DNA of 64,000 nucleotides from Cyclonatronum proteinivorum. Its GTDB lineage: Bacteria > Bacteroidota > Rhodothermia > Balneolales > Cyclonatronaceae. Under the pieces are notes generated by a model. It was not told where the DNA came from. It searched no databases and saw only the letters and a program-made list of their open reading frames with translations. The translations under genes and the position numbers were made by a program. The stretch spans positions 2,624,501 to 2,688,500 of the forward strand of contig NZ_CP027806.1 of the NCBI RefSeq assembly GCF_003353065.1, in the 5' to 3' direction. Below, in pieces: positions 1-9,500 of this stretch; the first letter of the stretch is position 1; every line of letters begins with the position of its first letter.

Positions 1-22
1 CAAAATCCAGAGAGGTTAAACC

Positions 23-442
23 ATGCAAATGCAAGCTTTAGGGCGCCAGATTCTGGTCGAATACTACGACTGTAACAGCGATATTATTAACGATGTGTCT
101 CAGATTGAGTCCATTTTACTTGAAGCAACACGCAAGTCTCAGGCAAGCATTATCTCGCACAATTTCCACAAGTTTAGTCCGCACGGGGTAAGCGGCACCG
201 TCGTAATTGCTGAATCGCATGTTGCCATACACACCTGGCCGGAATACGGCTATGCTGCGGTCGATATTTTTACCTGCGGTGAAACCATCGATCCCTGGAT
301 TATTCAGGAACATATCAAGGAGCGATTCGAATCCAAAAATGTATCAAGTCTGGAAATGAAGCGCGGCATGTTCAGGGTAGCTGAAGGCGAAGAGCTTCTC
401 TTCAAGCCCAAGGACAGCGCCAAATACAATTCCGTAAACTGA
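23..442 (+). CDS. speD: S-adenosylmethionine decarboxylase proenzyme (SpeD/SpeH, class 1B-like)
   Basis: Makes decarboxylated S-adenosylmethionine, the aminopropyl donor for spermidine synthesis, in the cytoplasm. The 139-residue length fits the small bacterial/archaeal SpeH type. The autocleavage region is clear: 'VVIAESHVAIHTWPE' is the family signature, in which the chain is cut between Glu and Ser and the Ser becomes the pyruvoyl cofactor; it is followed by 'AAVDIFTCG', which carries the conserved Cys. The ATG at 23 is preceded by a good ribosome-binding site (AGAGAGG) at about 8 bases. It is the first gene of a polyamine cluster with the arginine decarboxylase (92 bp downstream) and spermidine synthase on the same strand. 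Very likely functional. Confidence 0.96.
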   Translation: MQMQALGRQILVEYYDCNSDIINDVSQIESILLEATRKSQASIISHNFHKFSPHGVSGTVVIAESHVAIHTWPEYGYAAVDIFTCGETIDPWIIQEHIKERFESKNVSSLEMKRGMFRVAEGEELLFKPKDSAKYNSVN

Positions 443-533
443 TCCTACTTTTATTTTAACTTGCTGCGCAAGAACTGCAATTCGTACCCTTCTTGCCTGG
501 CTGACCAATCAACCGATTATTATTTTTAGCCTT

Positions 534-1004
534 ATGATGGTTCAAAATCCCAATATTTTTTCACTGGTTAAAGGTGCTGCGGAAGGCAACACAACCCTGA
601 ATGCCTTCGACCTTGCCTTGCTGAATGCCGGTGTGGGCGACACCAACCTTGTGCGCATGAGCAGCATCATTCCGCCCAACTGCGAGCTCGTGGATAAGAT
701 CGTGCTGCCTAAAGGCGCACTCATCCCGATTGCTTACGCAGCCATTAACTCCACAAACCCCGGTGAAATCATTTCCGCCGCTATCGGCGTAGGCCTGCCT
801 GAAAACGAAGGCGAACCCGGCCTTATCATGGAATTCGAAGACACCGCGCCGCTGAGCGAAGTGGAAGCCGTTGTGCGTCAGATGGTTGTTGACGGCTATG
901 CTTACCGCAACCGCAAATACCGCGAAATTCTGACCCTTGGTATCGAACACAAAGTTGAAAAAGCGGGTGCTGTTTTTGCCGCTGCCGTACTTTGGTATAA
1001 ATAA
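534..1004 (+). CDS. pdaD: pyruvoyl-dependent arginine decarboxylase (PvlArgDC)
   Basis: Converts arginine to agmatine, the entry step of polyamine synthesis. The 156 residues carry the family's self-processing site in 'LVRMSSIIPP': cleavage between the two serines generates the beta chain and the pyruvoyl-capped alpha chain. The downstream 'LPKGALIPIAYA' and 'GLIMEFED' segments are typical. The gene starts with two ATG codons in a row (534 and 537), so the first residue is uncertain by one. It sits between speD and speE and is followed by a strong terminator, so it probably ends a short speD-pdaD transcript. No agmatinase gene is visible in the window; the agmatine-processing enzyme must be elsewhere. 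Confidence 0.94.
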   Translation: MMVQNPNIFSLVKGAAEGNTTLNAFDLALLNAGVGDTNLVRMSSIIPPNCELVDKIVLPKGALIPIAYAAINSTNPGEIISAAIGVGLPENEGEPGLIMEFEDTAPLSEVEAVVRQMVVDGYAYRNRKYREILTLGIEHKVEKAGAVFAAAVLWYK

Positions 1005-1025
1005 GATTTTCAAGTACTAAACCAG

Positions 1026-1062
1026 GCCGGCCCAGTCTGAAAAGGCGGGCCGGCTTTTTTTT
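1026..1062 (+). terminator. intrinsic terminator after the arginine decarboxylase gene
   Basis: Perfect 8-bp GC stem GCCGGCCC/GGGCCGGC followed by eight T residues, 22 bp after the pdaD stop codon. Confidence 0.9.
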
Positions 1063-1118
1063 CGCCTGAAACACACCGTTCTTTTTCCCCTTCACAACCT
1101 GACTTAACCGAAGCATCC

Positions 1119-1976
1119 ATGCCCATTCAGTACAACGAGTTTTACAACGAGCAAACCGGCCTTACCGTCGGCATCAAAAAGCAATTGTTCCATGAAGTTA
1201 CGCCTTACCAAACCGTCGAAGTTTTCGAAACCGATACCTGGGGCAATCTCATGACCATCGACGGCATGGTCATGCTCAGTGAAAAAGATGAGTTCGTCTA
1301 TCATGAGATGATGGCACACATGCCGCTACTTACCCATCCGAAGCCCGAGACCGTGCTCATCATCGGCGGCGGCGACGGCGGCACGGCCCGTGAAGTGCTC
1401 AAGCATCCAAGCGTGAAGCATGTGGATATGGTCGAAATCGACGAAGCGGTAGTGCGCGCAAGCAAGCTGCACATGCCTGCCGTGGGCGACTTCGATAACC
1501 CGAAACTGCACGTTAAATACGAAAACGGCCTCACCTTCGTGGACGGCCCCAGAGAAGTTTATGATGTCATCATCATTGATGGCAGCGATCCGGTCGGACC
1601 GGCAGTTGACCTCTTCAAGCGTGATTTCTACGAAAAATGCCACACCTGCCTCAAAGCCGACGGCGTATTGGTGAGTCAGACCGAGAGCCCCTTTGTGGAG
1701 CACTATCACGACAGCATCCGCAGCGTGCAGCGTGCCATCGACAGCCTTTTCCCCATTGCGAAACTCTTCCTCACCTGGATTCCGCTCTACCCAACCGGCA
1801 TGTGGTCGATGTCCATCGCAAGCAAGCAGCGCGACCCGCTGTCTGCGGAAGTGCTTGAAATCATCGACACCCGCATCGCGACCTTTGCGGATACCCTCAA
1901 ATACTACAACAAAGACGTACACGCGGCAGCCTATGCCCTGCCCGGCTTTGTAAAACAAATGCTGGAAAGCGAGTAG
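1119..1976 (+). CDS. speE: spermidine synthase (polyamine aminopropyltransferase)
   Basis: Transfers the aminopropyl group from decarboxylated SAM to putrescine, or to agmatine in organisms that use the aminopropylagmatine route. The 285 residues match the usual bacterial SpeE length. Visible motifs: the nucleotide-binding 'IIGGGDGGTAREVLKH', the acidic 'MVEIDEAVV', and the catalytic 'IIIDGSDPVGPA' with its Asp pair, followed by 'FYEKCHTCLKADGVLVSQTESP'-like core sequence. It has its own upstream spacer after the pdaD terminator and its own terminator, so it may be a separate transcript in the same functional cluster. Whether the acceptor is putrescine or agmatine cannot be told from sequence. 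Confidence 0.96.
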   Translation: MPIQYNEFYNEQTGLTVGIKKQLFHEVTPYQTVEVFETDTWGNLMTIDGMVMLSEKDEFVYHEMMAHMPLLTHPKPETVLIIGGGDGGTAREVLKHPSVKHVDMVEIDEAVVRASKLHMPAVGDFDNPKLHVKYENGLTFVDGPREVYDVIIIDGSDPVGPAVDLFKRDFYEKCHTCLKADGVLVSQTESPFVEHYHDSIRSVQRAIDSLFPIAKLFLTWIPLYPTGMWSMSIASKQRDPLSAEVLEIIDTRIATFADTLKYYNKDVHAAAYALPGFVKQMLESE

Positions 1977-1997
1977 CCGCTATCCTGTCCTTTTGCG

Positions 1998-2037
1998 AAA
2001 GGGAAGCCGTGTCATTCACAGCTTCCCTTTTTTTGTT
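1998..2037 (+). terminator. intrinsic terminator after speE
   Basis: A 10-bp perfect stem AAAGGGAAGC/GCTTCCCTTT with a 13-base loop, running into a T-rich tail. Confidence 0.88.
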
Positions 2038-2081
2038 TTATTATAGGATGACGCCATCCAAGCCCGCCGAATTTCCACATC

Positions 2082-4040
2082 ATGTCCTCACCTCCGCTGA
2101 AAAAAAAACAAAACAGGCTGCCTCGCCCTTGCTTCCGGGTTTTGTTTCTTGCGTTTATGTTTTGGTTTTGGGGTGGGTTTTGTGGGATGAACAACGCCTT
2201 CGCCCGTTCAGCCCCCCTTGCTGCGACACAGGCCCCATCAGCCCCATCGTCAACCATTGCAGCCGTACCGGACTCCCTCAGCCTTCACCCGCTCCATCTC
2301 AAACTCGACGGCCGTCGGGTTTCCCTCCCTGATTCGCTACGCAAGATTGAGCCTCCCATCATCACAGAAGAAGCAGCAGGTCTTCCCCAAAATGATGTGC
2401 TGCAACAGGCCATTCGCTACGTCACCGAAAAAGCCGGCGCTGACGGATACCTGCAAGCCGCCCCCGATTCCCTCCGGCTCCCCGAATCCCCGGGCGATCC
2501 CCTGCAGCTTTGGATCAGCCGCGGGTGCCGGTTCAGCCTCAGCAGCATCGAAGCACGCCTCATCCCCACAGCAAACCCGGATACGGCCGATGCAACGGCT
2601 GTGCCCGAGCAATCAGAAGCGGAACTGCAAGCCTTAGCAGGCCGCTACCTGCGCCCCGGACGACCATTCCGTCAGGAATCCGTAGAACGTGAAATTCGTG
2701 CGCAGCTCGATTTCTGGGAGCGGGAAGGCTACCTTTTTGCGCGGGTTCAGCCCGAACTGCATATACAGGACTGCACCGTAGCGGTCACGCTAAAAGCTGA
2801 TCCTGGTCCGCTGGTGCAGGTTGAAAGCCTTCGCTTAACCGGCGTAAACCGCAACAATCCTGTTTTTTTAGCACGGGTGAGCGGCATCCGCGAAGGGATG
2901 GTCCTCAACGCTGCAAGCCTGCGCGCGGCACGGCTCAATCTGGAAAACACCGGTTTGCTTGCGTCAGTAGGGGAAGCAGTGCTCATGCAGGAACCCGGCT
3001 CATCCGGCTTCATCGTGGAAATTGACGTAGAAGAGCGCCGCACCAATGCGGTCGATTTGCTGTTTGGCTACCTGCCCGATCCCGGCGGCGGGGGCACCGT
3101 TATTGGCACAGGCGATCTCGTACTGCGAAACGTGTTTTTGCCCGGCAGCCGGCTTGATCTGCAGTTCGAGCGTCTGCAGCAGTTTGTGACCCGTCTTGAT
3201 CTCGGCTTTGAGTCGCAGCACATCGGCAGCACCCCTTTTGGAGCCGGCGCGCGCTTCCGCTTTGAACAGCAGGATACGCTCTATCAGGTCAGAACCCTGC
3301 GCCTGAACGGACGCTACCGCCTGAGCAGCACCACGAGCCTGATAGCAAGCCTGCGTCAGGAAGTAAGTGTAAGCGGCGCCCTGCCCGTCGCACAGCTGCG
3401 GGTGCTCGACGCAACTTCGCTTTTCACCGGCTTTGGCATCACCTTCCGCGACACCGACCGCCTGCGCAACCCAACCCGCGGGGCCGAGCTCAGTTTCCTT
3501 GCCGAAACCGGCATCAAGCGCATCACCGACGCCAACCGTGAGCAGTTTACCGAACGCAGCCGCTTGAATCAGCAGGAGCTCAGCTTCAGCGCCCGCGCCT
3601 ACCTGAGTCCGCTGCGGCGTCAGGTCATCTCCCCGGGGCTCAACGGATTTCTGAGCCTTTCACCTGAGTACACCGAAAGCGACCTGAACCGCTTCGGCGG
3701 CGCCCGAAGCCTGCGCGGCTACCGCGAAGAGCATTTCCAGGCCTCCCGCATGATTTGGGGGGACGCCGAATACCGCTACCTCCTCGACGAAACATCCTAC
3801 GCCTTCGTGTTTGGTGCCCTCGGATGGTACGAGCGCCCCGCCCTCATCTTCGAAGGCCGCCCGACCATAGCCCCCGAAGATCCGCGTCCGCCCGCCAGTC
3901 AGCGGGAATGGCTGCGCAGCTGGGGCTTCGGCTTCGCGGTCGGCACCCCGCTCGGCACCATGCAGTTCAGCTACGCCCTGGGCCGCGGCGACAGCTTCGG
4001 AAACGGCAAAGTGCATGTAGGCCTGCGCGCTGACATCTGA
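2082..4040 (+). CDS. Omp85/BamA-TamA family outer membrane protein
   Basis: A 652-residue protein with a basic N-terminus and a hydrophobic stretch (about residues 18-40) that should act as a signal sequence. About residues 170-330 hold POTRA-like repeats ('YLRPGRPFRQESVEREIRAQ', then 'VESLRLTGVNRN'). The remainder is a predicted 16-strand beta barrel. The motif 'RFGGARSLRGYREE' near the end is the Omp85 loop-6 signature. The role is insertion or secretion of outer-membrane proteins, or an uncharacterised Omp85 job; it is shorter than true BamA, which has five POTRA domains. It is separated from speE by a terminator and convergent with the release-factor-like gene. Confidence 0.85.
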   Translation: MSSPPLKKKQNRLPRPCFRVLFLAFMFWFWGGFCGMNNAFARSAPLAATQAPSAPSSTIAAVPDSLSLHPLHLKLDGRRVSLPDSLRKIEPPIITEEAAGLPQNDVLQQAIRYVTEKAGADGYLQAAPDSLRLPESPGDPLQLWISRGCRFSLSSIEARLIPTANPDTADATAVPEQSEAELQALAGRYLRPGRPFRQESVEREIRAQLDFWEREGYLFARVQPELHIQDCTVAVTLKADPGPLVQVESLRLTGVNRNNPVFLARVSGIREGMVLNAASLRAARLNLENTGLLASVGEAVLMQEPGSSGFIVEIDVEERRTNAVDLLFGYLPDPGGGGTVIGTGDLVLRNVFLPGSRLDLQFERLQQFVTRLDLGFESQHIGSTPFGAGARFRFEQQDTLYQVRTLRLNGRYRLSSTTSLIASLRQEVSVSGALPVAQLRVLDATSLFTGFGITFRDTDRLRNPTRGAELSFLAETGIKRITDANREQFTERSRLNQQELSFSARAYLSPLRRQVISPGLNGFLSLSPEYTESDLNRFGGARSLRGYREEHFQASRMIWGDAEYRYLLDETSYAFVFGALGWYERPALIFEGRPTIAPEDPRPPASQREWLRSWGFGFAVGTPLGTMQFSYALGRGDSFGNGKVHVGLRADI

Positions 4041-4065
4041 AACCAAAATATAAAAGGCCACAAAA

Positions 4066-4095
4066 AATGGGTGATGAACCGAATCATCACCCATT
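4066..4095. terminator. bidirectional hairpin between convergent genes
   Basis: Perfect 12-bp stem AATGGGTGATGA/TCATCACCCATT with a 6-base loop, midway between two convergent genes. The T-tail is weak on both sides, so its strength is uncertain. Confidence 0.65.
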
Positions 4096-4123
4096 GATTT
4101 AGCTACTTTAAGTTAAATTGTGA

Positions 4124-5278
4124 TCAGTAGCGCGTAACACCTGCAAGCTGATGTCCGCCGGGGACTTCCTCGCGCTTCACCCCGTACACTTTACCGCCGT
4201 TAAGCAGGGTCCGCAGCCCGGCAAGATCGATCAAATCCTCAGCCGTTTCACCTTCATGCTCGATACGGATTTCGGAACTGCCTTCATTGAAACGTCCCCA
4301 AACCGCGTCATCAACGGCCATGAACAGGGTTTCAATTTTTCCTTGTGCGGCTGCCGGTACGACCTCTTCAATGCGGTGCACAACCCGGTTGCTGCCGTTC
4401 AGCTCGGTAAAGGCTTTGCGCGCATCATCCTGTTCGCGGGTGAAAACTTCCTGCACAATTTCCCAGCTGCGGCTGTGCAGCTCCTCACCGCTGAAACTGT
4501 CAGAATGGCCATGTACACCGCCTTTCAGCAGGCCGGGGTGCGTGTTGACTTCATGATACAGCGGGTGCAGATACTCCACGCCCGTAAGCACAACCGGCAC
4601 CTCGCGGTCACTCAGGAAGCGCGTGAGTTCCTTATCAACCTTGCGGAAATAAGCGCGGATCAGCGGCTTCTGATCTTCATCGCCCCCGCCTCCGTGTCCG
4701 TGGAAAAGCGCAGCCCGTGAACCGTTAGGCGTTACCGGACCACCGGTATGGAATTGCTGCGAAGCCATAAACTGATCGATACGCAGTGCTTCAGCAAGCG
4801 CAGGCGGAAGGAAATCAGCGTCAATTTCCTTCAGACTAAACCGCGAGCCCTCAAAAAGGGTTAGCTTATTCTGACTGATACCCAGCACATAATACAGACC
4901 ATCTCCGCTCAGCAGCGGCAAAAGTGGCTTCAGGTGATAGCGGTGCGACACAAGCGCAAGCTCCGGAAAAGAAACCGGAAACTGATTGACTTCGAAATGG
5001 TCTTTGGACAAGAAAATGACCAGGCCATCGCTGAGTTGCTGCCAGTTAGGCGCTTCCTTGCGGAAATCCTCGAGCGGCTTTAGCAGGCGGTCAATTTCGG
5101 AATCCCGCATCCCCCTTTTTTTCAAGCTTTCTGTTACCTGCGTTGTCAGGTTTTTAAAGCGAATCTGATCCTGACGAATTTCATTGCCTACCCTGTGCGT
5201 AGGCATATAAATCGAAATGCAAATAGGGTCCTGAATCTGATGTAGGTCTTTGAGATACTGCAGGCTAAGTCTTTCCAT
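4124..5278 (-). CDS. bacterial archaeo-eukaryotic release factor-like (baeRF) family protein
   Basis: A 384-residue soluble protein without signal or membrane segments. It resembles the bacterial eRF1-like 'baeRF' families: an N-terminal domain beginning 'LSLQYLKDLHQIQDPICISI', a middle segment with 'GHGGGGDEDQKPLIRAYFRK' (about residues 190-215), and a C-terminal eL30/Pelota-like half with 'VPVVLTGVEYLHPLYHE' and 'ETLFMAVDDAVWGRF'. These proteins are predicted to act on stalled ribosomes or in stress; biochemical roles are poorly known. The gene is monocistronic and convergent with the Omp85 gene. Family assignment rests on pattern recognition rather than a search. Confidence 0.7.
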   Translation of the reverse strand: MERLSLQYLKDLHQIQDPICISIYMPTHRVGNEIRQDQIRFKNLTTQVTESLKKRGMRDSEIDRLLKPLEDFRKEAPNWQQLSDGLVIFLSKDHFEVNQFPVSFPELALVSHRYHLKPLLPLLSGDGLYYVLGISQNKLTLFEGSRFSLKEIDADFLPPALAEALRIDQFMASQQFHTGGPVTPNGSRAALFHGHGGGGDEDQKPLIRAYFRKVDKELTRFLSDREVPVVLTGVEYLHPLYHEVNTHPGLLKGGVHGHSDSFSGEELHSRSWEIVQEVFTREQDDARKAFTELNGSNRVVHRIEEVVPAAAQGKIETLFMAVDDAVWGRFNEGSSEIRIEHEGETAEDLIDLAGLRTLLNGGKVYGVKREEVPGGHQLAGVTRY

Positions 5279-5673
5279 AAATACTCCTTAATCTTCGGTT
5301 TGAATGGTTTGTCTGTAATAAGTCAGGCGCCGGACCTTTCACGCCGCTGCGCCTTTTTTTCGCTAAACTTTAATGCACGAACAAGTTTCCTGTTTTATTG
5401 CTGAACCATACGACATCTTGTCTTTATGGTCATTCATAATTCAAAATAAGCAAAGGGGATTAATCCCCAAGAAAAAAGCTGCTATCTATTCTAATATCAA
5501 TTGTAAAGCGTGCGCAAGCATTCCGTTGAATCACCTTGCTGAGCGCTTCAGACCTTTTAACCTGACCCTGCCTTACAGTCTTTGCTTTCCTATTTTTTGA
5601 ATCTGCAATATGGGCTCCGGAGATATTTCACCCTTGCAGGGCTAATAGATTCAAACTAAAAAAATGACCGTGC

Positions 5674-5850
5674 TCATTCCGGAAACGCTTAGGCTGAAGC
5701 GGGCTCCCAAACGTTGCAGCGGGCTTTGCGGAACCAGCTTCCTTCCGCTTATTTGAGATTGCGGCAGGCTCTTCCTGGCAAATCCCGAATAATGCTGCGC
5801 GAGGTTTCGTGCGGGTTTGAAGCACCGCGCCCCAGCATGTAAGAAATGAC
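5674..5850 (+). repeat. degenerate copy of the TIR-bearing REPIN-like element
   Basis: Begins TCATTCCGGAAACGC and shares a long block with the intact copy at 16035-16282, including GATAATGCTGCGCGAGGTTT-like sequence (here starting CGAATAATGCTGCG near 5786) and CGTGCGGGTT. About 70 bp of the internal part is missing and the right terminal repeat is decayed. Confidence 0.7.
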
Positions 5851-5891
5851 GGGGATAAAATATTGAATTTATGTAGGTTGCAAGCCTTACC

Positions 5892-5922
5892 AACCCTCCA
5901 AGGGTCTCTACTTTGGAGGGTT
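5892..5922. repeat. palindromic hairpin, AACCCTCCAA family
   Basis: Perfect 10-bp arms AACCCTCCAA/TTGGAGGGTT around GGGTCTCTACT. A sister hairpin with arms AACCTTCCAA/TTGGAAGGTT lies at 16323-16355. Both sit about 40 bp after a copy of the TIR element, so the two units seem to travel or duplicate together. Confidence 0.75.
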
Positions 5923-6035
5923 CCCGATCAGTCGCAGTATGCGGGCGGACACGCTGGCCCGCTCCTAAAAGTTTTTACCGATGAAAGTATTTTTTCCGTG
6001 GCTTTACAGGTCCAATGCCGGTACCGCGGCGGTCA

Positions 6036-6072
6036 AAACCTGTCAGAGAATTCCAAAATCTCTGGCAGGTTT
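6036..6072. repeat. 14-bp-stem intergenic hairpin
   Basis: Arms AAACCTGTCAGAGA and TCTCTGGCAGGTTT pair with a single G-T wobble. This is the type of stem found repeatedly in Bacteroidota intergenic DNA. It lies just downstream of the PID-CTERM-like gene and may serve as its terminator. Confidence 0.6.
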
Positions 6073-6095
6073 CTCCACAAACCGCACAGCAGCTT

Positions 6096-6362
6096 CTATT
6101 CCGGTTTTTGCTTCAGTTTCTTAACAGCGTAGGCACCGCCCGCGGCGAGCAGCAGGGCGAGGCCACCGCCGATCGGGGTTTGCTGCGGTGCACCCGGCGG
6201 CAGAGGCGGACCGGAAGGATTGCCCGCAGGCTGCGCCGTACCCTGCCGGCCCCAGTCCGGTTCGTCGCGGTACTGCGCTTCAGCGGGATTGATGTCGATG
6301 AACAGCACAAGCGCTGCGATAAAAAAGAGAGTGACAAAGAAGTGTTTGATGCGATTTTTCAT
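6096..6362 (-). CDS. small exported protein with PID-CTERM-like sorting tail
   Basis: An 88-residue protein with an N-terminal signal peptide ('KHFFVTLFFIAALVLFI...AEA'), a short Pro/Gly-rich middle, and a C-terminal 'PIGGGLALLLAAGGAYAVKK' followed by basic residues. That tail matches the PID-CTERM kind of sorting signal: a short motif, one hydrophobic helix and a basic end, processed by an exosortase-like enzyme in Bacteroidota. The mature protein would be only about 30 residues. Its function is unknown. It lies next to the T9SS-exported giant, but nothing ties the two together. Confidence 0.72.
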   Translation of the reverse strand: MKNRIKHFFVTLFFIAALVLFIDINPAEAQYRDEPDWGRQGTAQPAGNPSGPPLPPGAPQQTPIGGGLALLLAAGGAYAVKKLKQKPE

Positions 6363-6393
6363 GAGATCAGAAATTTTGGGGGGAAAAGTTTGT

Positions 6394-6442
6394 GGACGGA
6401 GGACAGAGGGCAGAGGACAGAAGTCAGAAGACAGAAGACCGA
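6394..6442. repeat. heptanucleotide tandem repeat (consensus RGACAGA)
   Basis: Seven consecutive 7-bp units: GGACGGA, GGACAGA, GGGCAGA, GGACAGA, AGTCAGA, AGACAGA, AGACCGA. The tract lies about 30 bp upstream of the PID-CTERM-like gene's start codon, in the region expected to hold its promoter. Confidence 0.85.
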
Positions 6443-6582
6443 GATCAGCAGTTCAGTCTGATTTATCAGTTGGTAGCCGTGATGGATTGCAAAGCATTGC
6501 AGCGGGGCGTAGGCTGTTCGCTGCAATGCTATGTGCTGATTCACCTGCAGGGCTTCGCTTCCTGTCCCGGAGGGCGCTGCTT

Positions 6583-9500
6583 TTATTTGAGCAGCAGCAT
6601 CTTGCGGGTGATCACCTGATTGCTGGTTTGCAGGCGGTACAGGTACACGCCGCTCGACAGGCGCGAGCCGTCGAACTGCAGGCTGTGGAAGCCCGCTGTC
6701 TGCTCCCCGTTGATCAGCGTCGCTACCCGCTGACCCAGCACGTTGAACACGTCGAGGCGGATGTGCCCCGATTCGGGCAGCGCGTACTGTATGGTTGTGG
6801 TCGGGTTGAAGGGGTTCGGGTAGTTCTGGTCCAGGGCCAGCTGCGCGGGCAGCTCCGGCTGAATCTGCTCGGGTTCGCTGAACAGCAGCTGCAGCGTGAA
6901 ACGCGGCGCCATACCCGCGGGACGCCCCTCATTCGCGGGCTGCATCGCAGCTAAACCGGCATTTCCGCCAGTTGGCGCTGTTATATCCAATTGGGCAGGC
7001 CCGCTGTTCCGGAAGCCCACCGGCGCCGGCAGTGCTCGCGGATTTACTGAGGAGGCCGACACCGAAGCCATTCGCTCCGTCACCGCGCGGGTCGCTTCAA
7101 AGCTGCCCGACGCGGCTTGCATGCGGCGGCCTTCTTCAGCGGCAGGACGCCCCTGCGACGGGCTGTGCCCGAACACATAGGTGCTGCCTGCCTCCATTAC
7201 CACCGTCTCGCCTGTGTGGTGATCGGTCAGGCGAACCTGCCCATGCTGCCAGTTTTCCAGGGTCGGGATGCGCAGGGTGTAGCTGCCCGCGCGCTGTGCG
7301 TCGAACAACAGCGGAAAGCTGTAGGTGTTGCCCGCCTGCATCCGCTGATGCTTCATGCTCAGCGGCCCAAACTGACCATGGCCGCCCCGAAGTCCGAACA
7401 GGAGCTCATCCCCAGACCAGCGAGGCCGGCATCCCCAGCTCGGAAAGAACCTGCCCGGCCTGCTCCGCCTCATCGGTCTGCTCAATTTTGAGCAGGCTGC
7501 TGCGCGCCTGCGAGCCGTCCGCATTTTCCACCGACAGCAGCAGGTGCAGCGGGGCTTCCGGCTCTTCTTCGTCGCCCTGACGGAAGAGCTGTCCGCCCCC
7601 GCCGCCGTTGACCGGCCGATGCGAGGGCCTGAAGGTCAGCGTCCCCGGCGTACCGTCAATCTGCGCAGTCCGGATGAAGAAGCCCTGGAAAGGCGGGATG
7701 ATGCCATCATGCTGAATCTGCCCCGGCAGGCCCGGGATGTTGAAGCCATAGTGCACGCGGTAGCCGCCCATGCCATCAAAGGTATCGGCGTCGTAAATAA
7801 AGATGGGCGGAGCCACTTCGTTGAGCCCGTCGGCGACTACGCGCGTCCAGTCGATGGGGAAGGGAAACGGGTTGGACACCAGATGCCATCCCTGAAAGCC
7901 GTCGTCTTCGGTGAGTACCGTGGCCGGGAGCGTGAGCTGCGTTTCTTCGGCGTTAAACAGGCCGGCGTAGCGCACATTGAAGGGCAGCTGATCTTCAAAG
8001 AAATAGACAATCGCCGTTCGCCCTGTCGATCGGAAGCCCGTGTCGCTGGTTGTGCCCAGAATGTTGGTCGCAGACGCGGGCGGCACCCAGCTTCGGGCGC
8101 CCTCATCATAGATAAACACGTTGGGATCACCGTCGTCGCCGGCCGAAGCGCCTGGGAAACCCTGCGTCCAGATGTCGGCCAGCACGTTGTCGTAGCGGGC
8201 AAACGCGCCAGGGGCGCCGACCATGCGCCAGCCGGGGGTCGTGCCGGCGTAGGGCGCGTTCAGGAACGGGAAGGGCGCAAGCACGTACTCCCCGGAAGCC
8301 AGTTCGCCGGTAAAGGTGAAGGTATTCTGGGCGATGCTCTTGACCCACAGGCTGTCGGACTGCAGTTCCCAGGGCTGATCTGCGGCGGGGCGGTACAGCA
8401 GGCCAGGGGACTGCAGCACCGGAGATTCGGCATCGAACCCGTCAAAGGTCAGGGTGAGCGTGCCTTCGGAATCATCGCCGGCCCGCACGCCCCATCCCAC
8501 GGAGGTGCGCGCATCTATGCCCTGATCTTCGAGCGCGCTGAAGCTGCCGCCCGCATTTGCAGCGGTGCGCAGATCACTGCCTGCCAGTCCAAAGCTGTAC
8601 AGGCCCGCATCGCTGCCGGTGAGCCCGCTCAGACCCAGGCTGCTGCCTGCCACGCCGACCTGCGCTGCTGTACCGGCGGTTACCACCACTGCCTGCTGCC
8701 CTACCGGAGCCGCGCTGATTTGCCAGGCGTTTTCCAATGAGCCGGCGATGGTGGCATGGAAACCGCCGCGCAGGTCGTGGGCGATGGTGCCCTCTCCTTC
8801 ATCGAAGCGGTAGTAGGCCGTCAGGTCCTGGAAATCGGGCTCGCTTTGGGAAATGGTGCGGTGCATATTCTGGCGGATTTCCTCCGGGCTACGCACCCGG
8901 TTCCAGATGCGCAGCTCATCAAACTGACCGTTCAGGAAATTGCCATCATTCCACCTGCCGATAAACACCGTGCCTTCGCCCAGAAACGGGCCGCCTGACG
9001 TATCCGAGCCGTCGGCTACTCCGTTCAGATACACAACGCGGCTGTTGGTCGTCACATCGTAGGTGAAGGCCACATGCGACCACTGCTGGGCCGGAACGTC
9101 GGTTTGCCCCTGAAGGTCATCCCCAAAAAAGCCCATGTGAACCCTGCCATTGCGCAGAATCAGGTGCAGGGTGCGGTTGTCGGGATTGCCGGGCATCGCC
9201 TGACCCAGAATGGCCTGATCCCCGGAAATTGTATTCGGGCGCACCCAGGCTTCTACCGTGAAGCTGCTGTTCACCAGACCAAAATCGGTTCCGGAAACGC
9301 CGGGTAGCAGGTCGAATTGGGGCGCAACGGTCGAACCCGCCGCGTAGGGAGCCTTAGCAAGGATGAGTCCGGCCGTGCGTTGCACCTGCGTTGACAGGTT
9401 AAAGACTTCCGTACCCGTGATTTCCGAGCTCAGTGCTACCGGGATGTTGTCATTAAAGGTGCCGCTGAGTATCACGCTCACGGACTGCCCGGCGCCGAGG

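Larger units (their letters stand above)
5279..6095. other. 817-bp intergenic region with repeats and no supported gene
   Basis: Contains no reading frame with recognisable protein character. It holds the promoter region of the release-factor-like gene at its left, a degenerate copy of a TIR element (5674-5850), and two hairpins (5892-5922 and 6036-6072). Confidence 0.7.

Noticed and set aside
5373-5600. 75-residue plus-strand frame in the gap after the release-factor-like gene
   Set aside because: No recognisable family and no coding context; treated as intergenic.
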